This document shows positions 1 through 9,686 of a DNA stretch of 36,683 nt, one piece after another; the first letter of the stretch is position 1, and each line of letters starts with the position of its first letter. The stretch is from Thermoplasmatota archaeon (GTDB lineage Archaea > Thermoplasmatota > E2 > DHVEG-1). The DNA lies in contig JAUXAU010000029.1 of assembly GCA_030619765.1 (NCBI GenBank), positions 1 through 36,683 on the forward strand, written 5' to 3'. A program made the translations under genes and the position numbers. The notes under the pieces were generated by a model, which had not been told where the DNA came from, did no database searches, and saw nothing but the letters and a program-made list of their open reading frames with translations.

Positions 1-153
1 TACCAATAAATACTTTTCTAAAATCTACAATTTTTTTTCTAACAACTTCTCTTCTTATAAAATCACTAATTTTGTATTTCTAAAAAATGTAAACGAGTTT
101 GATGAAAGCTTGATTTTTTAATTTTTCAACAGGCTAAAATATTAGTATTATAT

Positions 154-160
154 AAGGGGA
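154..160 (+). promoter_or_regulatory. SD site of the first propeller gene
   Basis: AAGGGGA lies 8 nt before the ATG at 169 and overlaps an AT-rich stretch (TTATATAAGGGG) that could also serve as core promoter. It supports 169 as the start. The 168 bp before the gene are AT-rich and otherwise show nothing recognisable. Confidence 0.5.
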
Positions 161-168
161 TTAATAAT

Positions 169-1989
169 ATGAATAAAAAACCTACATGTATTTTAATTTG
201 TATGCTACTTTTTATTACCGTATTACTACCAATTGGTGAGGCTATGAATGGTAGTAAAATTGATGGAGTAAATCCTCGTGGATCCCTTGACATTGATTGG
301 TGGCCGATGTTTCGCCATGATTCAGAGCATATGGGCTTTTCAACATCAACTGCACCGGATACCAATCAAGTGCTATGGTCATATCAAACGGATTTTTTTA
401 TTTCGTCGTCCCCTGCTGTTTCACATGGAAAAGTGTACATTGGATCATGGGATAATAAGATTTACTGTTTCGACATGAATAATGGAGACATGCTATGGAA
501 CTATACAACAAATGGCGAGATTACATCTTCTCCTGCAGTTGCAGATGGTAAAGTTTACATCGGCTCAAAGGATTCTAAGATGTATTGCCTTGATGCTATT
601 GATGGAAGTCTTATATGGGATTATGATACCATTTTTATGGTTGAATCATCGCCAGTAGTCAAAGATGGTAACGTTTATTTTGGTTCTAGTGATGGCGCTC
701 TATATTGTTTAAACGCTGACGATGGAAGCCTTATTTGGAGTTATCCAACAGGAAACGTTATTTGGTCCTCTCCAGTTGTATTAGATAACAAAGTATACTT
801 TGGCTCACTTGACGGGGTTCTTTTTTGTTTGGATAGTACTGATGGAGATCTTGTTTGGACTTATACTACAAGTAGTGGAATATGGTCAACTCCAACTGTT
901 TCTAATGGAAAAGTTTTTTTTGGATCAAATGACAATAATGTATATTGTTTAAACGCAGAAGATGGTAGTTTTATATGGAGTTATGATACACTTGGGGAGG
1001 TGCATTCTTCACCGGCACTTGCTTATGGATATGTTTATATCGGTTCTAGTGACCGGGGGTTGTTTTGTTTAAACGAAGAAACAGGTGAACATATCTGGGA
1101 TTATCTAACAAATGGCGGTATTTGGTCACATCCTTCAGTCGCAGATGGTAAAGTTTATTTTGGAACATATCCTTGTTGTGGTGCTCCTAGCTATTTAGCC
1201 TGCTTCGATGCTCTTGATGGAGACGAGATTTGGCAGTATCATCTCGGCACTGAATTAGGAATGAAATCATCTCCAGCTATAGCTGCTGGCAAAGTATTCA
1301 TTGGATCAGGCGATGGGAAGGTAATAGCATTTGGTGAAGACGAACTCATTGCTGATGCAAATGGACCTTATTACGGTTTTGTGAATATGCCAATTCAATA
1401 CACAGGCAGTGCATATGGGGGAATCCCATCGTATTCATGGTTTTGGGATTTTGGAGATGGCAATACATCAGATGAACAAAATCCAATTCATACATATATC
1501 AATACTGGGAATTACACCGTTACTTTGACTGTTACAGATAATGAAAATAGCATATCAACAGATATAACCCAGGCTTATATAGAAATCCCCAACATGCCAC
1601 CAGATAAACCAACAATAACAGGCCAAACGAACGGAAATGCAGGAAAAGAGTATAAATACATAATAACTGGATCAGATCTTGATGGTGATGATATTTATGT
1701 AATAATCGATTGGGGGGATAATACAAGCAGTGGATGGCTTGGTCCTTACACCGGCAACTATGAAATTTCGGCAAAACACATTTGGGATAAAGAGGGAACA
1801 TACACAATAAAGGCAAAAGCAAAAGACATTTATGGTGTTGAGAGCGAGTGGGGTACACTCGAAGTAACAATGCCTGTAAACCAACAATTTAGTAACGTCT
1901 TAAGGAATTTAGAGAGAATTTTCAGCCATTTTCCAGTGTTAGAAAAACTGCTATTAATCTTTATCCAACTATTTTTTGTGAAAACTTAA
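169..1989 (+). CDS. Secreted PQQ-like beta-propeller protein with PKD domain and C-terminal tail signal
   Basis: This is a predicted exported protein of 606 aa. Residues 1-26 form a signal peptide (KK, then a hydrophobic run ending near GEA). Residues about 60-395 hold some seven or eight PQQ-type blades of the form SSPxVxxGKVYxGSxDxxxYCL...DGxxIW. A PKD domain follows (about 395-470, with WDFGDG and HTY...GNYTVTLTVTD), then a second Ig-like domain (about 475-570, IDWGDN). The tail is LEVTMPVNQQ plus a hydrophobic FPVLEKLLLIF stretch. No PQQ enzyme active site is evident, so the propeller is probably structural or binding. The domain order and tail closely match the gene at 33816. An SD at 154-160 supports the start. 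The substrate is unknown. Confidence 0.85.
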   Translation: MNKKPTCILICMLLFITVLLPIGEAMNGSKIDGVNPRGSLDIDWWPMFRHDSEHMGFSTSTAPDTNQVLWSYQTDFFISSSPAVSHGKVYIGSWDNKIYCFDMNNGDMLWNYTTNGEITSSPAVADGKVYIGSKDSKMYCLDAIDGSLIWDYDTIFMVESSPVVKDGNVYFGSSDGALYCLNADDGSLIWSYPTGNVIWSSPVVLDNKVYFGSLDGVLFCLDSTDGDLVWTYTTSSGIWSTPTVSNGKVFFGSNDNNVYCLNAEDGSFIWSYDTLGEVHSSPALAYGYVYIGSSDRGLFCLNEETGEHIWDYLTNGGIWSHPSVADGKVYFGTYPCCGAPSYLACFDALDGDEIWQYHLGTELGMKSSPAIAAGKVFIGSGDGKVIAFGEDELIADANGPYYGFVNMPIQYTGSAYGGIPSYSWFWDFGDGNTSDEQNPIHTYINTGNYTVTLTVTDNENSISTDITQAYIEIPNMPPDKPTITGQTNGNAGKEYKYIITGSDLDGDDIYVIIDWGDNTSSGWLGPYTGNYEISAKHIWDKEGTYTIKAKAKDIYGVESEWGTLEVTMPVNQQFSNVLRNLERIFSHFPVLEKLLLIFIQLFFVKT

Positions 1990-2073
1990 GATTAATAGAT
2001 TACCTTCGGTTTACTAGCCAAAAACTCGACTCGTTAGTTAAACGAATTAATGGTCAACAACCTACCGATACCA

Positions 2074-2083
2074 TTTTATAAGC
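2074..2083 (+). promoter_or_regulatory. TATA box of the lysine aminotransferase gene
   Basis: TTTTATAAGC is the only good TATA-like element between the propeller gene and the aminotransferase. It would place transcription start near 2100, giving a leader of roughly 35-40 nt that includes the GGGGG SD at 2124-2128. Confidence 0.4.
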
Positions 2084-2137
2084 ACGAAAGATACCGCTCT
2101 GACAGACAATAGTCAATTTTAACGGGGGCAAAAGATC

Positions 2138-3454
2138 TTGACAATTCAGCCAGCAGATGTCCATAAAACATTATCCAAATACATGTTAGCTGATGGGCTT
2201 GATTTTGTTTTAGATCTGAAAAAAAGTAAAGGCTGTCGCATTTATGACTCAAGTAAAAGAAAATATATGCTAGATTGTTTCTCATTTTTTGCTACTTTGC
2301 CTCTCGGATGCAATCACCCTAAACTTACTACATCTGAATTTATCAAAAAAATGGGTGAACTCGCAGTAAACAAACCTACCAATTCTGATCTTTACACTAC
2401 TGAAATGGCTGAGTTTGTTAAATCTTTTAAAAAATATGCAGTTCCAGATCATTTCCAACATTTGTTCTTTGTCAGTGGTGGTGCACTAGCAGTAGAAAAC
2501 GGATTAAAAACTGCGTTTGACTGGAAAATGAGAAAAAACATAGAAAAAGGAAACGGAGACAAACTTGGCACACAGATTATTCATTTCAAAGAAGCATTTC
2601 ATGGAAGAACAGGGTATACTCTATCACTTACAAATACGTTTAATTTCAATAAGATAAAATATTTTCCTAAGTTTAATTGGCCCCGTATCATTAACCCAAA
2701 AATTACATTCCCGCTTACCGAAAAAAATCTCGAAAACGTGAAAGGACTCGAAAAACAAGCACTATCTGAGATAGAACAAGCTCTTTGTGAAAATCCAGAT
2801 GACATTGCCGCTCTCATTATAGAACCTATACAAGGTGAAGGCGGAGACAATCATTTCCGAAAAGAGTTCTTTTTAGAACTAAGAAGGCTTTGTAATAAAC
2901 ATGAAATGATGTTTATACTCGATGAGATACAAAGTGGCGTAGGGCTAACTGGGAAGATGTGGGCTTATCAACATTACGATTTTGAACCAGATATTATAGC
3001 GTTTGGAAAGAAAACACAAGTTTGTGGGATAATAGTTGGAAAAAGAGTAGATGAAATCGAAGACAATGTCTTTGCAGTTTCAAGTAGATTAAATTCAACA
3101 TGGGGTGGAAATCTTATTGATATGGTTCGCTGTCAGAAATACCTTGAAATAATGGAGGAAGAAAGACTCATCAAAAACGCAGAGATACAGGGGAAACATC
3201 TCTTAGAAGGTCTTGAAGAAATAGCGCAGAAATATCCTAATAAAATATCTAATGCACGTGGACGAGGGCTCATGTGTGCATTTGATCTTCCTACTCCTGA
3301 AAAGCGAGATGAAATCAAAGAGAAATTATATGCTAATGATTTGATTGTTTTAGGTTGTGGTGCAACCACTATACGATTTCGCCCACCTCTTATTGTTTCT
3401 TCAGAAGAGGTTGATGAGGCCCTTACTATCTTAGACAAAGCGGTTAAAATGTAA
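2138..3454 (+). CDS. lat: L-lysine 6-aminotransferase (PLP, class III)
   Basis: This 438-aa fold-type I PLP enzyme should move the epsilon-amino group of lysine to 2-oxoglutarate, giving aminoadipate semialdehyde (piperideine-6-carboxylate). The signature FGKKTQVCG (residues 289-297) contains the Schiff-base lysine (291/292). The cofactor Asp lies in LDEIQSGVG (D262) and STWGGN follows downstream. These motifs are typical of lysine epsilon-aminotransferases rather than ornithine or GABA transaminases. The start is TTG at 2138, with GGGGG at 2124-2128 as SD. The gene has its own promoter. In archaea the product may feed lysine catabolism or osmolyte/secondary-metabolite synthesis, which the sequence does not resolve. 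Confidence 0.87.
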   Translation: MTIQPADVHKTLSKYMLADGLDFVLDLKKSKGCRIYDSSKRKYMLDCFSFFATLPLGCNHPKLTTSEFIKKMGELAVNKPTNSDLYTTEMAEFVKSFKKYAVPDHFQHLFFVSGGALAVENGLKTAFDWKMRKNIEKGNGDKLGTQIIHFKEAFHGRTGYTLSLTNTFNFNKIKYFPKFNWPRIINPKITFPLTEKNLENVKGLEKQALSEIEQALCENPDDIAALIIEPIQGEGGDNHFRKEFFLELRRLCNKHEMMFILDEIQSGVGLTGKMWAYQHYDFEPDIIAFGKKTQVCGIIVGKRVDEIEDNVFAVSSRLNSTWGGNLIDMVRCQKYLEIMEEERLIKNAEIQGKHLLEGLEEIAQKYPNKISNARGRGLMCAFDLPTPEKRDEIKEKLYANDLIVLGCGATTIRFRPPLIVSSEEVDEALTILDKAVKM

Positions 3455-3544
3455 ATTATTTGTCCCGATTAATATATTTTTAAATAATAAGAATCGATAA
3501 GTTTTTAAGATGAAACCTAGTAATGAATACCTAGGGGACATGAT

Positions 3545-5974
3545 ATGAATAAAAATACTAAATTAATAACCCGAAGTTTAAAACCTTATTTTATTACAAT
3601 GATTTTATTGTTAGTGCCTCTTTCTATGTGCGCACCAGCCAGCAGTTTTCCTACAGATGGTACGATACATACAACCTATTCATTTCAAAGGCCGTTAATG
3701 GAAACCATTGATATCGAGGGAACTGTGTACGATAGGGTGTTACTTGCTGATTGTTCACCTGCAGGAAATACTGGGGAACCTATGGTACCGTCAAAGGGAG
3801 CGTATATTTTGTTGCCTCCAAAATCAAAGGTAAGCAACATATATATCAAATCCGGTGAGAAAATTGCCCTTGGAACAGAATTTACTATCGAACCAACAAG
3901 TAAACCGATTCCACTCTCACAAGCAATATATCCTTCAGTACCGACGCCAGATGCAACGATTTATAATTCTAATGCTTTTTATCCTGGAACGCTGTACACT
4001 GAAGTTGGAACCTATAGGTTTAGAGGATACAACCTACTTGTTCTTCTGCTACATCCAATCCAATACAATCCCGTAACAGGTGAGCTATTTTATTATAGAA
4101 ACCTGGAAGTCTTAATTGAGACAATATCTGATGATAATTCAGTAGATTTGTTTAGGGGGTTGGAAAAGGATAAAATGGAGGTAATGAAGAAAGTTGACAA
4201 TCCTGAGATTTCTGAAAGATATCATGAAAAGAACGCAAAACCGTCATCCAGAAATGAAGACCATGATCTCCTTATAATCACGACAGATTCATTAAAAGAT
4301 GGTTTTGAACCATTAAAACAAGCCCATGATGCAACAGGTATTGATACAGTCATCAAAACATTAACTGACATTGGCAGCAGTAATCTTGAGGACATCCGTG
4401 GCTACATAAGAGATGCATATATGAATTGGGAAATCGACTATGTTCTCATTGGTGGTGATGATAATATCATCCCTGATCCATGGTTATGGGTATTCGGATT
4501 GGATGAAAATACTACTCCGTATGATACTTATATGCCTTCTGATCTTTATTATGCATGTTTAGATGGACCATACAACTATGACGGTGACAACAAATGGGGA
4601 GAACCAACAGATGGTGAAAACGGAGGTGATGTTGATCTCATTGCTGACGTATATGTTGGACGGGCATGTGTTGGCAATGCTGCCGAGGTAGATAATTTTG
4701 TAACAAAAACAGTAGCATACATCAATAAAGACCCAGGTGATGTGTATTTGACTGAAGTTTGTTTAGCTGGTGAATATATGGGAGAGTATGGTATCGCTAC
4801 TTGGGGCGGAAATTATATGGACCAACTAATTGACGGTTCAACTGATGACGGATATACTACTGTTGGCATACCATCCAGTGAATATACTATTACAACATTA
4901 TATGATCGTGATTGGCCTGGTAACTATTGGCCAACATCAGAAATCATTACCACAATAAACAACGGCGTCCATATAATAAATCATCTGGGACATGCATCTT
5001 ATGGATACGATATGAAAATGGATAATTACGATGTTAATACACTTTCAAATGATAAACTCTGTTTTGTATATTCTCAGGGTTGTATGGCAGGTGGCTTTGA
5101 TGACGATGATTGTATTGCTGAATATTTCACCGTAAAAACAGATCATGCTGCTTTTGCAGTAATCATGAATGCGCGATATGGATGGTTCTGGTCATATAGT
5201 ACAGATGGTGATTCACAACGATTTCACAGGCAATTTTGGGATGCAGTATTTGGCGAAAATATGCCCGAAATTGGCAAAGCCAATCATGATTCAAAAGAGG
5301 ATAACCTCCATATCATCGGCCGGTCATGCATACGCTGGGTTTACTATGAAACAAACTTATTTGGTGACCCAAGCCTTAGTTTTTATGAGACAGGTGTAAA
5401 TGACCCGCCAGAAACACCTAGAAAACCAAGTGAAAAACCAGGGGAACAGTATACATATACTACAGACACAACAGATCCTGATGGAGACCAAGTATCCTAT
5501 ATGTGGGATTGGGGCGATGGAACAAATAGCGGATGGATAGGGCCATACGACTCTGGAGCAACTTGTGAAGTATCTCATTCTTGGACTGAGCCAGGAGATT
5601 ACGAGATACAAGTAAAAGCCAGGGATATTTATGGTGGTACAAGCGACTGGTCAGAACCATTAATGGTAAATATTAAGTTGCCTATAATTGAAATAGGCGG
5701 CATCACTAGTGGATTACTCAAAGTAAAAGCAGTCATCAAAAACACTGGGACTGCCGAGGCAACTGGTGTACAGTGGAATATCAAACTCAGTGGAGATTTC
5801 ATACTATTTGGCGGTAATACATCTGGTAACAATCTCGATATTTCTGCAGGAAAAGAAGAAACAGTGAAATCGAGTTTAATATTTGGTCTTGGCAATGTTG
5901 AAATAATAGTAACTGCAGAGGAAGCAGAACAAACAGCAACTGCCTTTATACTAGGTCCATTTGTAATAATGTAA
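3545..5974 (+). CDS. Secreted gingipain-type C25 cysteine peptidase with PKD-like and CARDB-like domains
   Basis: This is an 809-aa exported peptidase. The signal peptide spans residues 1-35. An N-terminal propeptide (about 40-200) is followed by the C25 caspase-like catalytic domain (about 235-620). His483 in NHLGHASY and Cys513 in SQGCMAGG fit the His/Cys dyad of the family. A PKD-like domain (about 625-705, WDWGDG...SGWIGPY) and a C-terminal CARDB-like beta domain (about 710-809, VIKNTGTAEATGV) follow. It lacks the LEVTMPxNQQ tail of the two propeller proteins. The ATG at 3545 follows AGGGGACATGAT. The likely role is degradation of external protein. The family call is firm but cleavage specificity cannot be read. 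Confidence 0.87.
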   Translation: MNKNTKLITRSLKPYFITMILLLVPLSMCAPASSFPTDGTIHTTYSFQRPLMETIDIEGTVYDRVLLADCSPAGNTGEPMVPSKGAYILLPPKSKVSNIYIKSGEKIALGTEFTIEPTSKPIPLSQAIYPSVPTPDATIYNSNAFYPGTLYTEVGTYRFRGYNLLVLLLHPIQYNPVTGELFYYRNLEVLIETISDDNSVDLFRGLEKDKMEVMKKVDNPEISERYHEKNAKPSSRNEDHDLLIITTDSLKDGFEPLKQAHDATGIDTVIKTLTDIGSSNLEDIRGYIRDAYMNWEIDYVLIGGDDNIIPDPWLWVFGLDENTTPYDTYMPSDLYYACLDGPYNYDGDNKWGEPTDGENGGDVDLIADVYVGRACVGNAAEVDNFVTKTVAYINKDPGDVYLTEVCLAGEYMGEYGIATWGGNYMDQLIDGSTDDGYTTVGIPSSEYTITTLYDRDWPGNYWPTSEIITTINNGVHIINHLGHASYGYDMKMDNYDVNTLSNDKLCFVYSQGCMAGGFDDDDCIAEYFTVKTDHAAFAVIMNARYGWFWSYSTDGDSQRFHRQFWDAVFGENMPEIGKANHDSKEDNLHIIGRSCIRWVYYETNLFGDPSLSFYETGVNDPPETPRKPSEKPGEQYTYTTDTTDPDGDQVSYMWDWGDGTNSGWIGPYDSGATCEVSHSWTEPGDYEIQVKARDIYGGTSDWSEPLMVNIKLPIIEIGGITSGLLKVKAVIKNTGTAEATGVQWNIKLSGDFILFGGNTSGNNLDISAGKEETVKSSLIFGLGNVEIIVTAEEAEQTATAFILGPFVIM

Positions 5975-5985
5975 ATTAATTTTAT

Positions 5986-7638
5986 TCAAAATTCAAGTCT
6001 TTTTTGAAAATAGGAGACAAGTTGTCCTAGTTTCATCCGCTCTTGTTGTGTAGTATCACGATCTCGAACTGTTACTGTATTATCTTCTAATGTATCATGA
6101 TCAACGGTAATGCAAAATGGTGTGCCTATTTCGTCCATTCTTGCATATCTTCTTCCAATAGTTCCACCATCATCATAATAGGTTTCAACTCCTGCATTTC
6201 TTAGATTCTTATCAATATCTTTGGCAATATCGACAAGTTTTTTATCCCCAATCAGAGGAAATACTCCTACCTTAATAGGAGCCATTTGAGGAGTCAGTTT
6301 TAGAATTCTATATTCCTCTCCTTTTTTCTTAATTTCAGCATAGTTATGTTCAAGAAGGAAGTATACTACCCTATCAATCCCAAAAGACGGTTCTATAACG
6401 TGGGGTACGAATTTTTCACCCATCATCTTTTCCTTCGTTTCTACTATTTCATAACAATTTTCAGGTATCTCTATGATTTCGCCGTCTACCTCAACAGATA
6501 TCTTTTTTGTATCTTTTACATCTATTTTTTCTAATAAATCTTTAATCTTTCCTGCTTTATCCTTAAAAAATGGTCCCATTACATTCATTTTTGGCACAAT
6601 TTTCTTTACTTTTACTACCTTAGGTTCGTCAAATTTTTTCATTGCATACATATCTACATTTGTAGAATCGATATGTGCATTAAGATCATAGGCAGATCTA
6701 TCTGCGATACCTACACACTCTATCCATCCAAATCGCATGCTATAAAGTTCCGTGTCCCAGCACTCAGTTGCATAATGTGCAAGTTCACCTGATCCATGTT
6801 TTCTAAATCTAAATTTCTTAGAATCAACACCTGCCGAGAGTAAAAAATCCTGAGTAAGATACATATAGTATGCAAGTGCCTGATTATTGATTATTTTTTT
6901 ATCAACCGCTTCTTCTAATGATATCTTGAATTCTTTTTCATTATCAAAAAGAAACAACTCCTTATCTTTAACACTATCAAAATTATGGTGTTTTTTATCT
7001 TCTGGGTCAAAAAAAACCTCGGCTTCGGCCATAGAAAATTCTCGCAGCCTTAGCATACCTTGTCGGGGAGATATTTCATTTCTATATCCTTTACCAATCT
7101 GAATAACGCCGAAAGGAAGCCGCTCTCGATTATATCTATAAAGTAAATGAAAATTTGTAAAAATGCCTTGGGCAGTTTCCGGACGCAAAAATGCAGCTCT
7201 TCCTTCGCCAGCCCCAATAGTTGTTGAAAACATGAGATTAACAGGATGGGCATCCTTTAATTTTTTACCACAGGTTGGACATTTTATTTTATCTTTCCTT
7301 AATGCTTGTTCAACAGAGATATTATCATTGATAATATCTTCAACTTTGTATGATCTTTTGCATTTTTCACAATCAACTGTAAGATCAGTAAACTCTTCAA
7401 CATGTCCCGAAGCTTTCAGAACATCATGAAGGGTGATTGTTGGAGTGTTTATTTCTATACAATTATCTTTCAAAAGAAAAAAACTTCTCCAGAGGTTCTC
7501 AACATTGTTTTTTAATTGAGAACCTAATGGCCCATAATCATAAAAACCGGCTACACCACCATAGATTTCAAAGGAGGGATAAATATATCCTCTCCTCTTA
7601 GCTAGCATCATAATTTTATCATAGATATCTTGAGGCAT
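5986..7638 (-). CDS. glyS: Glycyl-tRNA synthetase (archaeal/eukaryal alpha2 type)
   Basis: This class II synthetase charges tRNA-Gly. GFYDYGPLG lies near the N terminus. A zinc-ribbon insertion (CEKC...CPTC, about residues 88-125) is present. Motif 2 (YRNEISPRQG...LREF), motif 3 (PSFGIDRVVYFLLE) and a C-terminal anticodon-binding domain (VGVFPLIGDK... onwards) complete it. At about 550 aa it has normal length. A TTG at 7644 would add two residues, but the AGGAGA at 7648-7653 is spaced 10 nt from the ATG at 7638 and only 4 nt from the TTG, so 7638 is chosen. It is the last gene of a probable minus-strand unit with the CBS protein and amidohydrolase. Confidence 0.95.
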   Translation of the reverse strand: MPQDIYDKIMMLAKRRGYIYPSFEIYGGVAGFYDYGPLGSQLKNNVENLWRSFFLLKDNCIEINTPTITLHDVLKASGHVEEFTDLTVDCEKCKRSYKVEDIINDNISVEQALRKDKIKCPTCGKKLKDAHPVNLMFSTTIGAGEGRAAFLRPETAQGIFTNFHLLYRYNRERLPFGVIQIGKGYRNEISPRQGMLRLREFSMAEAEVFFDPEDKKHHNFDSVKDKELFLFDNEKEFKISLEEAVDKKIINNQALAYYMYLTQDFLLSAGVDSKKFRFRKHGSGELAHYATECWDTELYSMRFGWIECVGIADRSAYDLNAHIDSTNVDMYAMKKFDEPKVVKVKKIVPKMNVMGPFFKDKAGKIKDLLEKIDVKDTKKISVEVDGEIIEIPENCYEIVETKEKMMGEKFVPHVIEPSFGIDRVVYFLLEHNYAEIKKKGEEYRILKLTPQMAPIKVGVFPLIGDKKLVDIAKDIDKNLRNAGVETYYDDGGTIGRRYARMDEIGTPFCITVDHDTLEDNTVTVRDRDTTQQERMKLGQLVSYFQKRLEF

Positions 7639-7675
7639 CAGCAAAATTCTCCTGATTTACATCTCCAAGAATTAA

Positions 7676-8524
7676 TTAACAGGATTTAAACATACATGAC
7701 ATAAGATCAATATCTGTAACCATGCCTACTAGTCTGTTTTCTGAATTTACTATAGGGACATGACTAATGTTATTCTTGTACATTTTTCTGGCTATCTCAG
7801 AAATTGGATCGTTTCTGTATGCTTTTATAACATCTGTAATCATTACTTCTTTTACCGGAACGGGAGGTAAGTCAACAGTTGTTGTAGAGTAATACAGTCT
7901 TACCGTATCCCTTATTCCTTCCCAAGTCCAAACATCTTCATCTCCGCCCATTCCCATGTCAGTACGGGATATACTTTCACGAATGTGACTGAGTTTAAAC
8001 AAGTCCCCCTCACTTGCAATACCAACAAGTGTCCTTTCATCGTTTAAAACAGGGAGAGCGGTTTCGTTTGTAATGTTGATAATTTCCATAATTATTGTTA
8101 TGGGATTATCTTGGTAAACTGGAGTGAGATTGGAGGTATAGTAATTCTCTACAACGTCATTATATTCATCTGGCAAGTTTTTTAGAATATCTGTTGGGCT
8201 TATTATACCAACAAGATTTTTTCTTTTGTCAACAACTGGCAGACCATGCACTCTTTTTTCATATAATAACTTTGCAGCATCCACTATATCTTTATCTTTG
8301 TTAATAATACTGGGATATGTACTCATTATCAAAGCAAGTTGCTTCTCATCGGGATTTTTAAATATATCATTTCTCGTTACAACACCTACAACTTTTTTGG
8401 TATCTTTTTTTAAGATAGGCATACCAGAAACATTGTGTTTTGCTAGAGTTTTCAGAGCATCCTTAATTGTACCTGGTAAATATCCAACTATTAATTCTTT
8501 TGACATTGCATCTTTTACTTTCAT
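7676..8524 (-). CDS. Four-CBS-domain protein
   Basis: This 282-aa protein is built of two CBS pairs. Repeats begin at residues 1 (MSKELIVGYLPGT), about 68 (STYPSIINKDKDIVDAAKLL), about 130 (NLTPVYQDNPITIIM) and about 223 (VMITDVIKAYRNDPISEIA), each ending in a GI(A/I)SxxDL or GVVTRNDI-like strand. CBS pairs bind adenine nucleotides or SAM and sense energy state. No catalytic domain is fused. An SD (GAGGTGA) precedes the ATG. The gene lies 10 nt after the amidohydrolase and 37 nt before glyS on the same strand. What it regulates is unknown. Confidence 0.85.
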   Translation of the reverse strand: MKVKDAMSKELIVGYLPGTIKDALKTLAKHNVSGMPILKKDTKKVVGVVTRNDIFKNPDEKQLALIMSTYPSIINKDKDIVDAAKLLYEKRVHGLPVVDKRKNLVGIISPTDILKNLPDEYNDVVENYYTSNLTPVYQDNPITIIMEIINITNETALPVLNDERTLVGIASEGDLFKLSHIRESISRTDMGMGGDEDVWTWEGIRDTVRLYYSTTTVDLPPVPVKEVMITDVIKAYRNDPISEIARKMYKNNISHVPIVNSENRLVGMVTDIDLMSCMFKSC

Positions 8525-8534
8525 GTTTCACCTC

Positions 8535-9548
8535 TTATTTATTTGAGATATATACTGATTTTAGGGATTTTCTATCCAAAACTACAAAGTTACACGATGA
8601 GTTGGGACCATGAATACAGTCATCTAAATTTAAAGCTTTCCTTGGAGTATATGTTATCATATTAAGTAGTTCTTGAGTGGAAAAAACTGTAGTTGAATTT
8701 TTTAGATATCTTAGTTCTTCCAAAACATTAGGAATATTTAACATGGCATTATCTGTACCAAGCATCAAATCAACTCTTGTTTTTTTCATTAGTTTTAGAT
8801 TCATCTTCAGATTAAAAAATGCATTAGAGCGAGGACAGATAACGACTGATATATTTTCGTCTTTAACACGAGCGAGATCTGATTCTGTAGCTGAAACCAT
8901 ATGAACTAGAAAATCAGGTTTAAGATCCAAAATAAGGTCAATATCTTCTCTTACAGCTTCACTAGCATGCAAAGCAAATATTTTCTTTTCCCGTTTAGCA
9001 TGTTTTGCAATCTTTTCAATTTCTGAATACTCCCAATCAGAAATACTACTAAGACCAATGCCAAAAGAGTTTTTTAAAAGCAGGTCCACCTCATTTTTAT
9101 CATAACTCATTTGTTGAGGTCTTGATAAAATAATGGAACCAATTTTTCTGTTTTTTAAAGCATTACTTAGTTGATAAACTCCGTTGATACCATCTTCTCT
9201 AAAATCGCAAAAATAAGAAGTGCCCGCCCCCATCATCTCGTCGATAGAGGTTTTCATCCCATCTATTATCTCTTCTTCAGATGCTTTCTCCAATAATCTA
9301 TGTTTCAATCCATTGGGCGGTGCAACAAGTTCCTCTACATTTCTCGGGAATTTAATTTTTTTCTTTTTAATAAACGAATCACCCACGTGGGTATGAGCAT
9401 TTACAAAAGTTGGAACAATAAGTCCCTTGGCTAATGGTTTTTCAGGTAGTGATCCACTTCTCAAGTCGATTATCCTATTCTTTTCAAAACCCAAATAGCC
9501 CTTTTTAAAACCATCCTGGGTTAGTATATCTCCCTTGACATATTGCAT
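8535..9548 (-). CDS. Metal-dependent amidohydrolase / deaminase-like protein
   Basis: This 337-aa amidohydrolase-superfamily member resembles the ATZ/TRZ/cytosine deaminase branch. Visible ligands are HTH in NAHTHVGDS (about residue 52), His in ALHASE (about 194) and Asp in MLGTDNAML (about 267). The fourth His lies in FLVHM (about 216). The substrate cannot be assigned. The upstream minus-strand element GAATTTAAAAAC (about 9571-9582) lies some 25 bp before the ATG, so the transcript is probably leaderless. At 337 aa it is shorter than typical 400+ aa relatives. It heads the likely operon with the CBS protein and glyS. Confidence 0.75.
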   Translation of the reverse strand: MQYVKGDILTQDGFKKGYLGFEKNRIIDLRSGSLPEKPLAKGLIVPTFVNAHTHVGDSFIKKKKIKFPRNVEELVAPPNGLKHRLLEKASEEEIIDGMKTSIDEMMGAGTSYFCDFREDGINGVYQLSNALKNRKIGSIILSRPQQMSYDKNEVDLLLKNSFGIGLSSISDWEYSEIEKIAKHAKREKKIFALHASEAVREDIDLILDLKPDFLVHMVSATESDLARVKDENISVVICPRSNAFFNLKMNLKLMKKTRVDLMLGTDNAMLNIPNVLEELRYLKNSTTVFSTQELLNMITYTPRKALNLDDCIHGPNSSCNFVVLDRKSLKSVYISNK

Positions 9549-9631
9549 TTGAAATAATGTAATAAAGAATGTTTTTAAATTCTCTTTCCAAGTTGAATAA
9601 GTATTTTTTCAATATAGAAATATTTTTGAAT

Positions 9632-9643
9632 ATCAATATTGAT
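9632..9643. promoter_or_regulatory. 12-bp palindrome in divergent intergenic region
   Basis: ATCAATATTGAT is a perfect palindrome midway between the divergent amidohydrolase and isomerase genes, about 45 bp before the isomerase start. It could be an operator for a dimeric regulator. In AT-rich DNA such palindromes also arise by chance. Confidence 0.25.
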
Positions 9644-9686
9644 TTCCCTTGTCTTTTCAAATTAAAGATATGAGGCGACGTAAAAT

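Noticed and set aside
7639..7644. TTG start for glycyl-tRNA synthetase
   Set aside because: It leaves only 4 nt to the AGGAGA; the ATG two codons later has better spacing.
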